A program made the position numbers and the translations under genes. The notes beneath the pieces are model-generated. The model saw only the letters and a program-made list of their open reading frames with translations. It was not told the origin of the DNA and made no database searches. From Paracoccus marinaquae (lineage in GTDB: Bacteria; Pseudomonadota; Alphaproteobacteria; Rhodobacterales; Rhodobacteraceae): DNA of 48,693 nt. The DNA is taken from the NCBI RefSeq assembly GCF_018860165.1, contig NZ_JAHKNG010000028.1, positions 1 through 48,693 on the forward strand, read 5' to 3'. Shown piece after piece: positions 25,501-34,202 of this stretch. The stretch's first letter is position 1, and the number at the start of each line of letters is the position of its first letter.

Positions 25501-26479
25501 GGCGGTGGCGACCGAGGACGAGACGGCGATCCGGCGCTATGCCCCGCCGATGCCGGTCCTGCCGGTGTTTCTGGACCTGCCGCTGCTGCGCGGCGACGAG
25601 GTGCCGCATGCGCCCTATCTGGCGGTGGCGGCGAAGCCGTGGCCGGGAACGGTCGCGGCCTATGCCTCGGTCGAGGAGGAAGGCGGGTATGAGTTGAACC
25701 TGCTGCTGGATCAGGGGGCGGTGATCGGCCGGACCGAGAGCGTGCTGCATCGCGCCCGCCCCGGCGTGATCGATCGCGGTGCGCCGCTGCGCATCCGGGT
25801 GAAGACGAATGCCCTGCGCTCGGTGACAGAGCGGGCACTGCTGGCCGGGGCGAATGCGCTGGCCATCGGCGACGGCTCGCCCGAGATGTGGGAGATCATG
25901 CAGTTCGGCCGGGCCGAACCGGTTGGCGGCGGCCTGTGGGAGGTCAGCCAGCGGCTGCGCGGGCAGGCCGGCAGCGATGCGATCATGCCCGATCTTTGGC
26001 CGGCGGGCAGCATGGTGGTCTTGCTGAACGGGGCGCCACGGCAGGTCAAGCTGCCGCCCGGCGCACGCGGGCAGGAACGCTTCTGGCGGATCGGCCCGGC
26101 GCTGCGGGCACCCGATGATTCCAGCTATCGCGCGCGGGTGACCGGGGCGCGGGGGATCGGGCTGCGCCCCTATGCGCCCTGTCACCTGCGCGCCGATGGC
26201 CGCAACCTCGGCTGGATCCGGCGCACGCGAAGCGATGGCGACGGCTGGGAGGGGCTGGAGGTGCCCTTGGGCGAGACCCGCGAAATCTATCTTTTGCGGA
26301 TCACCCAGGGCGGGACGCAGGTGCACGAAGTGCAGCTGAGCCAGCCCGAATACACGGTGCCTGCCGATCTGTGGCAGAGCCTGTCGGCGGGCGGTGCCTT
26401 CAGCGTCGCCGTCGCCCAGATGTCGGACCAGTTCGGACCCGGCCCCTTTGTCAGGAGGATCTTCAATGCCGAGCCATGA
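22592..26479 (+). CDS. g15: GTA megatron/hub protein g15 (host specificity)
   Basis: A 1295-residue baseplate protein, the largest in the cluster. Residues ~1-40 form a glycine-zipper membrane-active segment (GASIGGGLGGAFLGLSGAVI). A TIM-barrel glycoside-hydrolase-like domain (GTA_TIM) spans ~430-740, with FIGIDNYMPLSDWREGEDHL and VWFTEYGCAALDKATNQPN. A phage-tail_3-type domain follows at ~790-950. The rest is beta-rich and ends FGPGPFVRRIFNAEP. In RcGTA it forms the central hub that contacts the cell and may eject DNA. The frame is unbroken. Its last 14 bases overlap the DUF2793 gene. Confidence 0.95.
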   Translation: MATILLSAVGASIGGGLGGAFLGLSGAVIGRAVGATVGRMIDQRLLGGGSKVVETGRIDRLRLQTAGEGAPIPRLWGQMRLPGHVVWASPLDEIRRTDSSGGGKGAPKTTVTQISYRLSVALALCEGQILGVGRVWADGEEVAAADLNMRVYAGDGEQMPDPVIAAHEGEDAPAYRGVAYVVLEDLSLERWGNRMPQLSFEVTCPAQDGSGLCRDVRAVALIPGTGEYALATTPVTQDLGLGEHRSVNVNTPMGGTDFSASLDVMGRELPNVGSVSLVVSWFGDDLRIGHCSLRPKVEQGESDGSEMPWRVAGVTRGGAQSVAQIDGRPVYGGTPADRSVIEALRAIAGSGRRAVFYPFILMEQLAGNGLPDPHGVGEQPVMPWRGRITTSVAAGQEGSPDGTQAAADEVAAFFGTAQAGDFSRTGDGVGYHGPAEWSYRRFILHYAHLCAAAGGIDAFLIGSEMVGMTRIRGPQNGYPAVAQLRQLAADVRAVLGPDVKIGYAADWSEYFGHHPGNGELFFHLDPLWADDNIDFIGIDNYMPLSDWREGEDHLDAHWGRIDNPDYLQANVCGGEGYDWYYASQADRDAQRRSPITDGRYDEAWVWRFKDITSWWQNLHYDRPGGLRSPEATGWVPGSKPVWFTEYGCAALDKATNQPNKFLDAHSSESMLPHYSNGRRDDAIQAAYLRAVTAHWSKPENNPAMEDGGRMVDLDRAHVWCWDARPYPAFPGRPDLWSDGPAWERGHWLNGRAGAVTLPAVVGDICRMAGIASYDASALSGVVRGYSLTGGESGRAALQPLMLAHGFDAVEREGRLCFRMRDGLATVAIGPDDLAVTEDLAGLETVRSAEPGLAGRLRLSHVEAGADYAVATAETSLPDADLETVSDSEFPMVATRAEGRAIAERWLSEAVLSRDTARFALPPSRAHLGPGDVVRIAQHGVEPRRWRIDRVERAGAITVDAVRVDPGVYVPAVATEDETAIRRYAPPMPVLPVFLDLPLLRGDEVPHAPYLAVAAKPWPGTVAAYASVEEEGGYELNLLLDQGAVIGRTESVLHRARPGVIDRGAPLRIRVKTNALRSVTERALLAGANALAIGDGSPEMWEIMQFGRAEPVGGGLWEVSQRLRGQAGSDAIMPDLWPAGSMVVLLNGAPRQVKLPPGARGQERFWRIGPALRAPDDSSYRARVTGARGIGLRPYAPCHLRADGRNLGWIRRTRSDGDGWEGLEVPLGETREIYLLRITQGGTQVHEVQLSQPEYTVPADLWQSLSAGGAFSVAVAQMSDQFGPGPFVRRIFNAEP

Positions 26480-27179
26480 GACCATGCGTCTGGCCATGCC
26501 CCTGCTGCAGCCCGCACAGGCGCAGAAACATGTCACGGTCAACGAGGCGCTGATGCGTCTCGACGGGCTGGTGAACCTGGTGCTGCAGAGCGTGACCACC
26601 GCCCAGCCGCCCGATGCCGTGATCGACGGGCAGTGCTGGGGCGTGCCGGGGACCGCGGCGGGCGACTGGTCGGGACAGGGCGGGAGGATCGCCATCGGCG
26701 CGAACGGCGGCTGGGTGTTTCTGCCACCTGGCGCCGGGATGCGCGCCTTCATCGCCGATCAGGGCGTCGGTGCTGTCCATGACGGGTCGGGCTGGGTTGC
26801 GGGTGCGCTGTCGCTGGGCGCGATGGGGTCTGCGATGATGGCCGGGTTTGCCGAGGGCGAGGTGACGGTCGGTGCGGGCGCAAGCTTTGACACCGGCATC
26901 GCCATTCCGGCGGGTGTCATGGTCCTTGGCGCTGTCGCGCGGGTCACCGAGGCGCTGACGGGCTCGTTGACCGGCTGGCGGCTGGGCACGGAGGGGGCCG
27001 CGAATCGCTTTGGCCAGGGGCTGGGCAAGGGCAAGAATTCATGGTCGCGCGGCATTCTGGGCACGCCGATGACCTATTACCAGTCCGAGACGCTGCAGAT
27101 GACCGCAGAAGGCGGGGAATTCACCGGCGGCAAGGTCAGCCTTGCGGTCCATTGGTGGAGCCTGCGCCTGCCCGGATGA
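26466..27179 (+). CDS. DUF2793 protein, putative GTA tail fibre
   Basis: A 237-residue DUF2793 protein starting at MPSHETMRLAMPLLQPAQAQ, set by AGGAGG inside the end of g15. AQKHVTVNEALMRLDGLVNL and the glycine-rich WSGQGGRIAIGANGGWVFLP are the family core. The C-terminal ~130 residues are small beta-rich modules ending WWSLRLPG. In R. capsulatus a DUF2793 gene (rcc00171), located away from the main cluster, encodes the GTA tail fibre. Here the gene is fused by overlap to the structural operon, so it probably has the same job with built-in coregulation. Confidence 0.8.
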   Translation: MPSHETMRLAMPLLQPAQAQKHVTVNEALMRLDGLVNLVLQSVTTAQPPDAVIDGQCWGVPGTAAGDWSGQGGRIAIGANGGWVFLPPGAGMRAFIADQGVGAVHDGSGWVAGALSLGAMGSAMMAGFAEGEVTVGAGASFDTGIAIPAGVMVLGAVARVTEALTGSLTGWRLGTEGAANRFGQGLGKGKNSWSRGILGTPMTYYQSETLQMTAEGGEFTGGKVSLAVHWWSLRLPG

Positions 27180-27250
27180 GACGACCGGGCGCCATCCGCG
27201 CCTTTCGTCCCACGCCGTTCTGAGCTAAGACTGGAACCCTGAAATAGCGG

Positions 27251-28087
27251 ATGGTTCCGATGAACATGCAACAGAGCGGCAAGAAGCTATTGGATCTGGA
27301 CCGGGATGCGGTCTGGGCTCAGGTCCGCGACGAAGCAAGTGCGGCCGTGCAGGACGAACCCCTGCTGGGCGCGCTGATCCATGCGGGCCTGCTGCATCAC
27401 CACAGCCTCGAGGCGGCGCTGGCCTACCGGTTCTCGCTGAAGCTGGCCTCGGGCGAGATGAGCGAGCAGATCCTGCGCGAGATCGCGGATCAGGCCTATG
27501 CGACGACGCCGGCACTGGGGGACGCGGCGCGGGCCGATCTGCTGGCCGTCTATGACCGCGACCCGGCGACGCATCGGCTGATCCAGCCGATCCTGTTCTT
27601 CAAGGGCTTTCAGGCGTTGCAGGCCTATCGCATGGGGCACTGGCTGTGGCAGCAGGGCCGCCGTGACATGGCCTATTTCGTGCAGATGCGCTGCTCGGAA
27701 TGCTTTGGGGTCGATATCCACCCGGCCGCGACGATCGGCAACGGGGTGATGATCGACCACGCCCATTCCATCGTCATCGGCGAGACGGCGGCGGTCGGCA
27801 ACGATGTGTCGATGCTGCATTCGGTGACCCTTGGCGGCACCGGCAAGGAGGATGGCGACCGGCATCCGAAGATCGGCGACGGCGTCATGATCGGGGCCGG
27901 GGCGAAGGTGCTGGGCAATATCCGGATCGGCCATCACTCGCGTATCGCGGCGGGGTCGGTGGTCCTGCAGGAGGTGCCCGCCTGCAAGACCGTGGCGGGC
28001 GTTCCGGCGCGCGTGATCGGGGATGCGGGCTGTCCAGAACCCTCGCACAGCATGAACCAGTTGCTGGGGATCGACGAGTATTTCTAG
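27251..28087 (+). CDS. cysE: serine O-acetyltransferase
   Basis: A 278-residue hexapeptide-repeat enzyme that makes O-acetylserine for cysteine synthesis. The helical N-terminal domain ([20 protein letters not shown]) leads to the left-handed beta-helix with [20 protein letters not shown], the catalytic [20 protein letters not shown] loop and [11 protein letters not shown]. An ATG three codons later is an alternative start. It follows the GTA as in other Rhodobacteraceae and meets pyrD tail to tail: their stop codons overlap in CTAG. Confidence 0.95.
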   Translation: MVPMNMQQSGKKLLDLDRDAVWAQVRDEASAAVQDEPLLGALIHAGLLHHHSLEAALAYRFSLKLASGEMSEQILREIADQAYATTPALGDAARADLLAVYDRDPATHRLIQPILFFKGFQALQAYRMGHWLWQQGRRDMAYFVQMRCSECFGVDIHPAATIGNGVMIDHAHSIVIGETAAVGNDVSMLHSVTLGGTGKEDGDRHPKIGDGVMIGAGAKVLGNIRIGHHSRIAAGSVVLQEVPACKTVAGVPARVIGDAGCPEPSHSMNQLLGIDEYF

Positions 28088-29142
28088 AGCCAGTCCGCGA
28101 CGCCGCTGCCCGTAAGTTCGGGCAGCGTCAGCCTGTCGCGTTCGAGCCGGGCGTCCAGTTCCTCGGTGATGCGCGTGGCAAGCGAGAAGCCCTGATAGAT
28201 CAGTGCCGAATAGATCTGGATCGCCGAGGCCCCGGCGCGCAGCTTGTCCCATGCCTGCTGGGCCGAGCCGATGCCGCCGACGCCGATCAGCGGGATCTCT
28301 CCCTTCGTCTGCCGGTGAAGCCGCGCCAGAACGCCGGTCGCCCGCGCGAAAAGCGGGGCGCCCGACAGCCCGCCGGTTTCGGATTTCTGCGGGTCATGCA
28401 GCCCGTCGCGCGACAGGGTGGTGTTGGTGGCGATGATCGCATCGACCCGCGCCTCGCGGGCCACCGCCGCGATATCGGCCAGTCCGGCCTCATCCAGATC
28501 CGGGGCGATCTTGAGGAAGACCGGCGGTCGCACGGGCAGTGCGTCGCGCGCCGCCATCACGCCGCCCAGCAGCGCGGCCAGTGCCGCGGCCCCCTGAAGA
28601 TCGCGCAGCCGTTCGGTATTGGGGGACGAGACGTTGACGGTCAGGAAATCGGCCGCCGCGCCCGCGACCCGCACCACTTGGGCGAAATCCGCCGCGCGGT
28701 CGGCGCTGTCCTTGTTCGCGCCGATATTCAGCCCCACCGGGATCCCGGCCGGTCGCGCCGCCAGACGTGGCGCGATCACCTCGACCCCCTCGTTGTTGAA
28801 GCCGAAGCGGTTGATGATCGCCCGTTCTCCGCTGAGCCGGAACAGTCGCGGCTTGGGGTTTCCGGGCTGCGGGCGCGGGGTTGCGGCGCCAAGCTCGATG
28901 AAGCCGAAGCCGGCCCGCATCAGCTGCGCCACGGCGCGCGCGTTCTTGTCGTATCCGGCGGCCAGCCCGACCGGGTTCGGCAGGTCCAGCCCGGCCAGCC
29001 GCAACCGCAGCCGGTCCGATGTGGCCGGCCCGCCGGGCAGCGGCACGAGACCCGAGGCCAGCGCCCTGATCGACAGGTCATGCGCGTGTTCGGGATCCAG
29101 CCGGTGCAGCGCCGCCAGCCCCAGTTTTTCCACCATGCTCAT
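28084..29142 (-). CDS. pyrD: dihydroorotate dehydrogenase (quinone), class 2
   Basis: A 352-residue flavoenzyme of pyrimidine synthesis, membrane-associated and coupled to quinone. The N-terminal helix ([20 protein letters not shown]) is the class 2 quinone-tunnel extension. [36 protein letters not shown] with the catalytic Ser, and [17 protein letters not shown] for FMN phosphate binding are intact. Its start overlaps the DUF952 gene stop by 4 bases, so the two are cotranscribed. Confidence 0.95.
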   Translation of the reverse strand: MSMVEKLGLAALHRLDPEHAHDLSIRALASGLVPLPGGPATSDRLRLRLAGLDLPNPVGLAAGYDKNARAVAQLMRAGFGFIELGAATPRPQPGNPKPRLFRLSGERAIINRFGFNNEGVEVIAPRLAARPAGIPVGLNIGANKDSADRAADFAQVVRVAGAAADFLTVNVSSPNTERLRDLQGAAALAALLGGVMAARDALPVRPPVFLKIAPDLDEAGLADIAAVAREARVDAIIATNTTLSRDGLHDPQKSETGGLSGAPLFARATGVLARLHRQTKGEIPLIGVGGIGSAQQAWDKLRAGASAIQIYSALIYQGFSLATRITEELDARLERDRLTLPELTGSGVADWL

Positions 29143-29474
29143 TCCAGGGGTCCCGTCCTGTGGCCGTCCGGGCCGAGGTCAATCGGTCGCGTCCAGCGGA
29201 TATCGGCGATCCGCAGCGGGCGATAGAGATGCGGAAAGAGGTCGCCCCCGCGCGAAGGCTCCCACCGCAAAGCGTGGCCCATGGCCCCGGCATCGCAGGC
29301 CAGAAGCGTCAAGCTGTCCTCGCCCGCGAAATGCCGGGCCAGGGTTTCGGGCAGTTGCAGGGCGGTCGAGAAATGGACGAAGCCGTCGGCGACATCGACC
29401 GGCGCCCCGTCGGTCTGGCCGGCGGCCTGCAGTGCCGCCCATTCTTCCGCGCGAAAAATCTTGTAGATCAGCAT
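29139..29474 (-). CDS. DUF952 family protein
   Basis: A 111-residue protein beginning [20 protein letters not shown]; the long open frame upstream on this strand is antisense to the nucleotidase gene and is not used. [20 protein letters not shown] and [20 protein letters not shown] are DUF952 hallmarks (His-rich fold related to ADP-ribosyl/RNA-phosphotransferase-like proteins). Function unknown. It is a partner of pyrD in this operon, as in many alphaproteobacteria. Confidence 0.9.
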   Translation of the reverse strand: MLIYKIFRAEEWAALQAAGQTDGAPVDVADGFVHFSTALQLPETLARHFAGEDSLTLLACDAGAMGHALRWEPSRGGDLFPHLYRPLRIADIRWTRPIDLGPDGHRTGPLE

Positions 29475-29594
29475 GGTCGCATTTGCCGCCTCTGGTGGCC
29501 GGTGGTCAAGGCCGGGTCCACAGGATGTTTGACCGGCAACCGGGACTGCGCCAAGCTGGCGGCTGAATGACAGTGGGGTAGAAAGGAACCACGG

Positions 29595-31196
29595 ATGACT
29601 CTCCGCTTCTTGACCGCCGTTTCGGCCGCCGCGCTTTTTGCCGGCGCGGCCCAGTCCGAAACCGTGCTGCATGTCCTGCACACGAACGATTTTCACAGCC
29701 GCATCGAATCGATCAACAAGTTCGACAGCACCTGCGACGCCGAGACCGAGGCGGCGGGCGAGTGTCTGGGCGGCTCGGCCCGGTTCGTCACCAAGATCGC
29801 CGAATTGCGCAAGCAGTTCGAGGCCGCGGGCGAGCCGGTGATCCTGCTGGATGCGGGCGACCAGTTCCAGGGCAGCCTGTTCTATACCACCTACAAGGGC
29901 AAGGTCGCGGCCGAGATGATGAACTCGCTCGGCTATGATGCCATGGCGGTGGGTAACCACGAATTCGACGACGGCCCCGAGACGCTGGCCGCCTTCATGG
30001 AAGCGGTCGAGTTTCCGGTGATCTCGGCCAATATCGACGCCTCGCAGGACGCCTCGCTGAAGGGCAAGCTGACCGGCAATACCATCATCGAGATCGGCGG
30101 CGACAAGATCGGCATTATCGGCGGTACCACGCTGGACACGCCCGAGATCGCTTCGCCCGGCGACGAAGTGATCTTCATGGACGATATCGAAAGCATCAAG
30201 GCCGATGTGCAGGAACTGACCGATCAGGGCGTGACCAAGATCATCGCGCTGACCCATGAGGGTTATCGGCGCGATCAGGAACTGGCGGCGGCGATCCCGG
30301 GACTGGATGCCGTGGTCGGCGGCCATTCGCACAGCCCGCTGGGCAATATGGAGAATGCCGAAGGCCCCTATCCGACCATGGTGGCGGGCGCCGATGGCGT
30401 CGAGGTGCCGGTGGTTCAGGCCTATGCCTATTCGAAATATCTGGGCCATCTGAAGCTGACCTTCGACGATGCCGGCACCCTGATTGCGGCCGAGGGCGAG
30501 CCGATCCTGATGGATGCCTCGGTGGTGCCCGATGAGGCCACGCTGGCGCGGATCAGGGACCTGGCCGCGCCCATCGACGAGCTGCGTGAAAAGGTCGTGG
30601 CCGAGACCGCCGCCCCGATCGACGGCGACCGGGTGAACTGCCGGGCGCGGGAATGCGAGATGGGCAATCTGGTGGCCGAGGCGATGCTGGACCGGGTGAA
30701 GGATCAGGGCATCAGCATCGCGATTGCCAATGGCGGCGGGCTGCGCGCCTCGATTGATGCCGGGCCGGTGACCATGGGCGAGGTCTATACGGTGCTGCCC
30801 TTCCAGAACACCCTGGCGACCTTCCAGCTGAGCGGCGCCGACGTGCTGGCCGCCCTGGAGAACGGTGCCAGCCAGATCGAGGAGGGCGCGGGCCGGTTCG
30901 CGCAGGTGGCCGGGCTGAAATACACCATCACCGCCGCGAACGAGCCGGGCAGCCGGGTCAGCGACGTGATGGTCGGCGCAGGCGAGGACTGGGCACCGCT
31001 GGATCCGGCGGCGACCTATGGCGTGGTCTCGAACAACTACATGCGCAGCGGCGGCGACGGCTATGCGATCTTCGCCAGCAATGCGGTCAATGCCTATGAT
31101 TTCGGCCCCGATCTGGCCGAGGTGCTGGCCGATTACCTGGCCGCGCAGGGCGCCACCTATGCCCCCGCCCTTGACGGCCGCATCACCCTGAAGTGA
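29595..31196 (+). CDS. periplasmic 5'-nucleotidase / UshA-like metallophosphoesterase
   Basis: A 533-residue exported enzyme (signal peptide MTLRFLTAVSAAALFAGAAQ, cleavage near QSE). The metal-binding motifs of the calcineurin-like domain are intact: VLHTNDFHSRI, LLDAGDQFQGSLF, AVGNHEFDDG and VVGGHSHSP. The C-terminal nucleotide-binding domain has AIANGGGLRASID, VLPFQNTLATFQLSG and SNNYMRSGGDGYAIF. It should hydrolyse nucleotides or nucleotide sugars in the periplasm to recover phosphate and nucleosides. It is monocistronic and divergent from DUF952-pyrD. Confidence 0.92.
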   Translation: MTLRFLTAVSAAALFAGAAQSETVLHVLHTNDFHSRIESINKFDSTCDAETEAAGECLGGSARFVTKIAELRKQFEAAGEPVILLDAGDQFQGSLFYTTYKGKVAAEMMNSLGYDAMAVGNHEFDDGPETLAAFMEAVEFPVISANIDASQDASLKGKLTGNTIIEIGGDKIGIIGGTTLDTPEIASPGDEVIFMDDIESIKADVQELTDQGVTKIIALTHEGYRRDQELAAAIPGLDAVVGGHSHSPLGNMENAEGPYPTMVAGADGVEVPVVQAYAYSKYLGHLKLTFDDAGTLIAAEGEPILMDASVVPDEATLARIRDLAAPIDELREKVVAETAAPIDGDRVNCRARECEMGNLVAEAMLDRVKDQGISIAIANGGGLRASIDAGPVTMGEVYTVLPFQNTLATFQLSGADVLAALENGASQIEEGAGRFAQVAGLKYTITAANEPGSRVSDVMVGAGEDWAPLDPAATYGVVSNNYMRSGGDGYAIFASNAVNAYDFGPDLAEVLADYLAAQGATYAPALDGRITLK

Positions 31197-31205
31197 CCGG
31201 GGCAG

Positions 31206-31242
31206 GATCATGGCGCCGGGCAGGCCGCCCGGTGCCATGATC
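31206..31242 (+). terminator. long perfect hairpin after the nucleotidase gene
   Basis: GATCATGGCGCCGGGC (31206-31221) pairs along its full length with GCCCGGTGCCATGATC (31227-31242), with one G-T pair and a 5-base loop. It follows the stop by 10 bases. It lacks a T-run, so it may act as a 3' stabiliser or a bidirectional barrier before the ABC-F gene. Confidence 0.6.
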
Positions 31243-31295
31243 GCCGCGCGGCATGGCCCATTGACCAATCCCGGGCTTTGCGCCATGCCGCGCCC

Positions 31296-33149
31296 ATGCT
31301 GCGCATCGACGACATATCATTCTCGATTCAGGGCCGGCCGCTGTTCGAGCACGCCTCGGCCACCATCCCCGAGGGCCACAAGGTCGGCCTTGTCGGCCCC
31401 AACGGCGCCGGCAAGACGACGCTGTTCCGGCTGATCCGTGGGGAACTGTCGCTGGATGGTGGCGCCATCTCGCTGCCCTCGCGCGCCCGGATCGGTGGTG
31501 TCGCGCAGGAGGCGCCGGGGACCGGGCGTTCGGTCCTGGAGACGGTGCTGGCCGAGGATCGCGAGCGTGCGGCGCTGCTGGCCGAGAGCCAGACCGCCAC
31601 CGATCCGCATCGTATTGCCGAGATCCAGACCCGGCTGGCCGATATCGACGCCTGGTCGGCCGAGGCGCGGGCCGCCTCGATCCTTGACGGGCTGGGCTTC
31701 TCGACCGCCGATCAGGCCCGGCCGACCGCCGATTTCTCGGGCGGCTGGCGGATGCGGGTGGCGCTGGCCGGCGTGCTGTTCGCGCAGCCCGACCTGCTGC
31801 TGCTGGACGAGCCGACGAACTATCTGGATCTCGAAGGCGCGCTGTGGCTGGAAACCTATCTGGCCCGCTATCCCTATACGGTCATCATCATCAGCCATGA
31901 CCGCGATCTTCTGAACCGCGCCGTGGGCCATATCCTGGATCTCGAGGACCGGCGGCTGACGCTTTACACCGGCGGTTACGACGGTTTCGCGCGTCTGCGG
32001 GCCGAACGCCGCGCCCTGCAGACGGCCGAGGCCAAGAAGCAGCAGGCCCGGCGCGAACATCTGCAAAGCTTCGTCGACCGGTTCCGCGCCAAGGCGACCA
32101 AGGCCCGGCAGGCCCAGTCGCGCATCAAGATGCTGGCGAAGATGGAGCCGATCACCGCCCCCGAACAGGCAAAGTTCCATCGCTTCGGATTCCCGCAGCC
32201 CGAGGAACTGTCGCCGCCGATCGTGGCGATGGAGGCGGTGGCGGTCGGCTATGGCGACCGGGCGGTCTTGCACCGGCTGAACCTGCGCATCGATCAGGAC
32301 GACCGGATCGCGCTGCTGGGCCGGAACGGGCAGGGGAAATCGACGCTGTCGAAACTTCTGGCCGAGCGGCTTGGCACGATGGCGGGCCGGCTGACCCGGT
32401 CGGGCAGGCTGCGGGTCGGCTATTTCGCCCAGCATCAGGTGGACGAACTGTCACTGGCCGAGACCCCGCTGGACCATGTCCGCCGGCTGCGCCCGGACGA
32501 GGCGCCGGCGAAACTGCGCGCCCGGCTGGCCGGGTTCGGGCTGATGGAGGCGCAGGCTGAAACCAGGGTGGGTCAGCTTTCGGGTGGTCAGAAGGCGCGG
32601 CTGTCGCTGCTGGTCGCCACCATCGACGCGCCGCATCTGCTGGTGCTGGACGAGCCCACGAACCATCTGGACATCGAAAGCCGCGAGGCCCTGTCCGAGG
32701 CGCTGAACGACTATACCGGCGCGGTGGTGCTGGTCAGCCATGACATGCATCTTCTGGGGCTGGTCGCCGACCGGCTGTGGCTGGTCAATGACGGCGCGGT
32801 GACGGCCTATGAGGGCGATCTGGACGATTACCGCCGTTTCCTGCTGGCCGGCGACGAGGCGGCGAAGCCGAAATCCGCGCCGCAACTGAGGCCGGCGCCG
32901 AAACGGCCGCCCCGCGATGAGTTGCAGGCGCTGCGATCCGAGGTGCGCAAGGCCGAGGATCGGGTCGAGAAACTGACCGAGATGCTGGAAAAGCTTGATC
33001 TGAAGCTGGCCGATCCCGATATCTATCAGAACCCCGCCGAGGCCGAGAAATGGGGCCGCAAGCATGCCGAGGCGGTCGAGGCGATGGCGCGGGCGGAAAG
33101 TATCTGGATGAATGCGCTGGAAAATCTGGAACTGGCCGAAAAGGCGTAG
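31296..33149 (+). CDS. ABC-F family ATPase (Uup/EttA-type)
   Basis: A 617-residue soluble protein with two ABC domains and no membrane helices. Start chosen at MLRIDDISFSIQGRPLF; the ORF runs 6 codons further upstream. Domain 1: Walker A VGPNGAGKT, signature FSGGWRMR, Walker B LLLLDEPTNYLD. Domain 2: LGRNGQGKST, LSGGQKARLSLL, LLVLDEPTNHLD. A linker with RARRE-type positively charged helices and a C-terminal coiled coil (~540-617, LRSEVRKAEDRVEKLTEMLE) place it near Uup. Such proteins act on ribosomes or DNA rather than transport. Confidence 0.93.
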   Translation: MLRIDDISFSIQGRPLFEHASATIPEGHKVGLVGPNGAGKTTLFRLIRGELSLDGGAISLPSRARIGGVAQEAPGTGRSVLETVLAEDRERAALLAESQTATDPHRIAEIQTRLADIDAWSAEARAASILDGLGFSTADQARPTADFSGGWRMRVALAGVLFAQPDLLLLDEPTNYLDLEGALWLETYLARYPYTVIIISHDRDLLNRAVGHILDLEDRRLTLYTGGYDGFARLRAERRALQTAEAKKQQARREHLQSFVDRFRAKATKARQAQSRIKMLAKMEPITAPEQAKFHRFGFPQPEELSPPIVAMEAVAVGYGDRAVLHRLNLRIDQDDRIALLGRNGQGKSTLSKLLAERLGTMAGRLTRSGRLRVGYFAQHQVDELSLAETPLDHVRRLRPDEAPAKLRARLAGFGLMEAQAETRVGQLSGGQKARLSLLVATIDAPHLLVLDEPTNHLDIESREALSEALNDYTGAVVLVSHDMHLLGLVADRLWLVNDGAVTAYEGDLDDYRRFLLAGDEAAKPKSAPQLRPAPKRPPRDELQALRSEVRKAEDRVEKLTEMLEKLDLKLADPDIYQNPAEAEKWGRKHAEAVEAMARAESIWMNALENLELAEKA

Positions 33150-33272
33150 GATTGTTGCCGAAATGTGCCGCCTGCCCGTCGATGGTGTAAAATCCCCGTG
33201 ACGGCATTGCGTGCCGCCCCGATTCGCACCTAGACGACCCTCGATTGTTCCGCGCCCTTCCGGGAGTAACCG

Positions 33273-34025
33273 ATGAAAAAAGCTCTGGTGCTTGCTGTTC
33301 TGTGTGCCTCGCTGGCGACGGCGGCGGATGCGCAGGATCTGAAATTCGGTGACCGCTGGGGCACGCTGTCGGCGGATATCGGGCTTGGCGCGTCTTACGG
33401 CGCCATCTATCCCGGCGCCCAGGACAATGAGTTCAGCCCCTGGATCGTCCTGCGCAATGCCAGCTTTGGCGCGCCGGGCAAGGGGGATCTGGACGGCTTC
33501 ACGATCCTTCCGAGCTTCGGCTATGCCGGCGAGCGCAAGGAAAGCGATGACGAGGCGCTGCGCGGCATGGGTGACATCAGCGCGGCCTACGAGTTCGGCG
33601 CCCAGGTCAGCTATGGCTACGGCCCGGTGAACGCCTATGTCCGCACGCTGCAGGGCTTTGGCGGCCATCACGGGATCACCGGCGAGGTCGGGGTCCGCTA
33701 TCGCAGCGAGATCAACGACCGGCTGACCCTGTGGTCCACGCTCGAGACGACCTATGGCGATTCCGAATTCGTCGAGACTTATTTCGGTGTCTCCGGCAGC
33801 CAGTCCCTGTCCAGCGGCAACCCGGTCTATGAGCCGGGCGGCGGCTTCACCATGGCCGCGGCCAGGGTCACCGCGCGCTATGCCCTGGGCGAGAAGACCG
33901 CGCTGACCGGCGAGGTCGAATATGGCCGCCTGATCGGCGATGCCGCGGATTCGCCGATCGTCCAGGATCGGAACCAGTCGGTCATCCGGCTGGGCATCAC
34001 CCGCAACTTCTCGTTCGGGTTCTGA
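33273..34025 (+). CDS. MipA/OmpV-family outer-membrane protein
   Basis: A 250-residue exported protein (signal MKKALVLAVLCASLATAADA). It is a beta-barrel: alternating strands, DIGLGASYGAIYPGAQDNEF near the start, an aromatic-ending terminus (ITRNFSFGF) as expected for BamA recognition, and a long YGPVNAYVRTLQGFGGHHG section. The MipA/OmpV family includes a scaffold for murein hydrolases in E. coli; here the function is inferred only. A hairpin with a weak T-rich tail follows. Confidence 0.85.
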   Translation: MKKALVLAVLCASLATAADAQDLKFGDRWGTLSADIGLGASYGAIYPGAQDNEFSPWIVLRNASFGAPGKGDLDGFTILPSFGYAGERKESDDEALRGMGDISAAYEFGAQVSYGYGPVNAYVRTLQGFGGHHGITGEVGVRYRSEINDRLTLWSTLETTYGDSEFVETYFGVSGSQSLSSGNPVYEPGGGFTMAAARVTARYALGEKTALTGEVEYGRLIGDAADSPIVQDRNQSVIRLGITRNFSFGF

Positions 34026-34058
34026 CCGCCTTTTCCCTTGCAGGATTGCCGCATTGAG

Positions 34059-34097
34059 GCCACGCCCTGATGGTGCGTGGCTTCGGCGCTTCTATTT
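34059..34097 (+). terminator. weak hairpin terminator after mipA-like gene
   Basis: GCCACGC (34059-34065) pairs with GCGTGGC (34075-34081). TTCGGCGCTTCTATTTT follows. Placed 30 bases after the stop, it probably ends the mipA-like transcript before the ABC-transporter promoter. Confidence 0.45.
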
Positions 34098-34202
34098 TAA
34101 GCCTGAAATATCTTCTTGACTCACCCATCGCCATTGGTCGTTGTAGGGGGAAGGCACAAACGGGCGGCGGCTAACGCGGCCCATGGCAACAGGAAGGTAA
34201 AC

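Larger units (their letters stand above)
12297..27179 (+). other. gene transfer agent (RcGTA-type) structural cluster
   Basis: The gene order is that of the Rhodobacter capsulatus GTA: g1, g2, g3, g3.5, g4, g5, g6, g7, g8, g9, g10, g10.1, g11, g12, g13, g14, g15, then DUF2793. All run on one strand with overlapping or near-abutting genes, and cysE follows as in other Rhodobacteraceae. No integrase, repressor, replication, holin or endolysin gene is present. Known GTAs of this type package random ~4 kb host DNA pieces in small tailed particles. All frames look intact, so the cluster is probably functional; lysis and head-spike genes would have to lie elsewhere. Confidence 0.93.

Noticed and set aside
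24905..26752. 615-codon reverse open frame antisense to g15
   Set aside because: Shadow of the long GC-rich g15 gene.
12297..27179. An intact lambda-like prophage
   Set aside because: No integrase, repressor, replication or lysis genes; gene order and cysE flank match the domesticated GTA.
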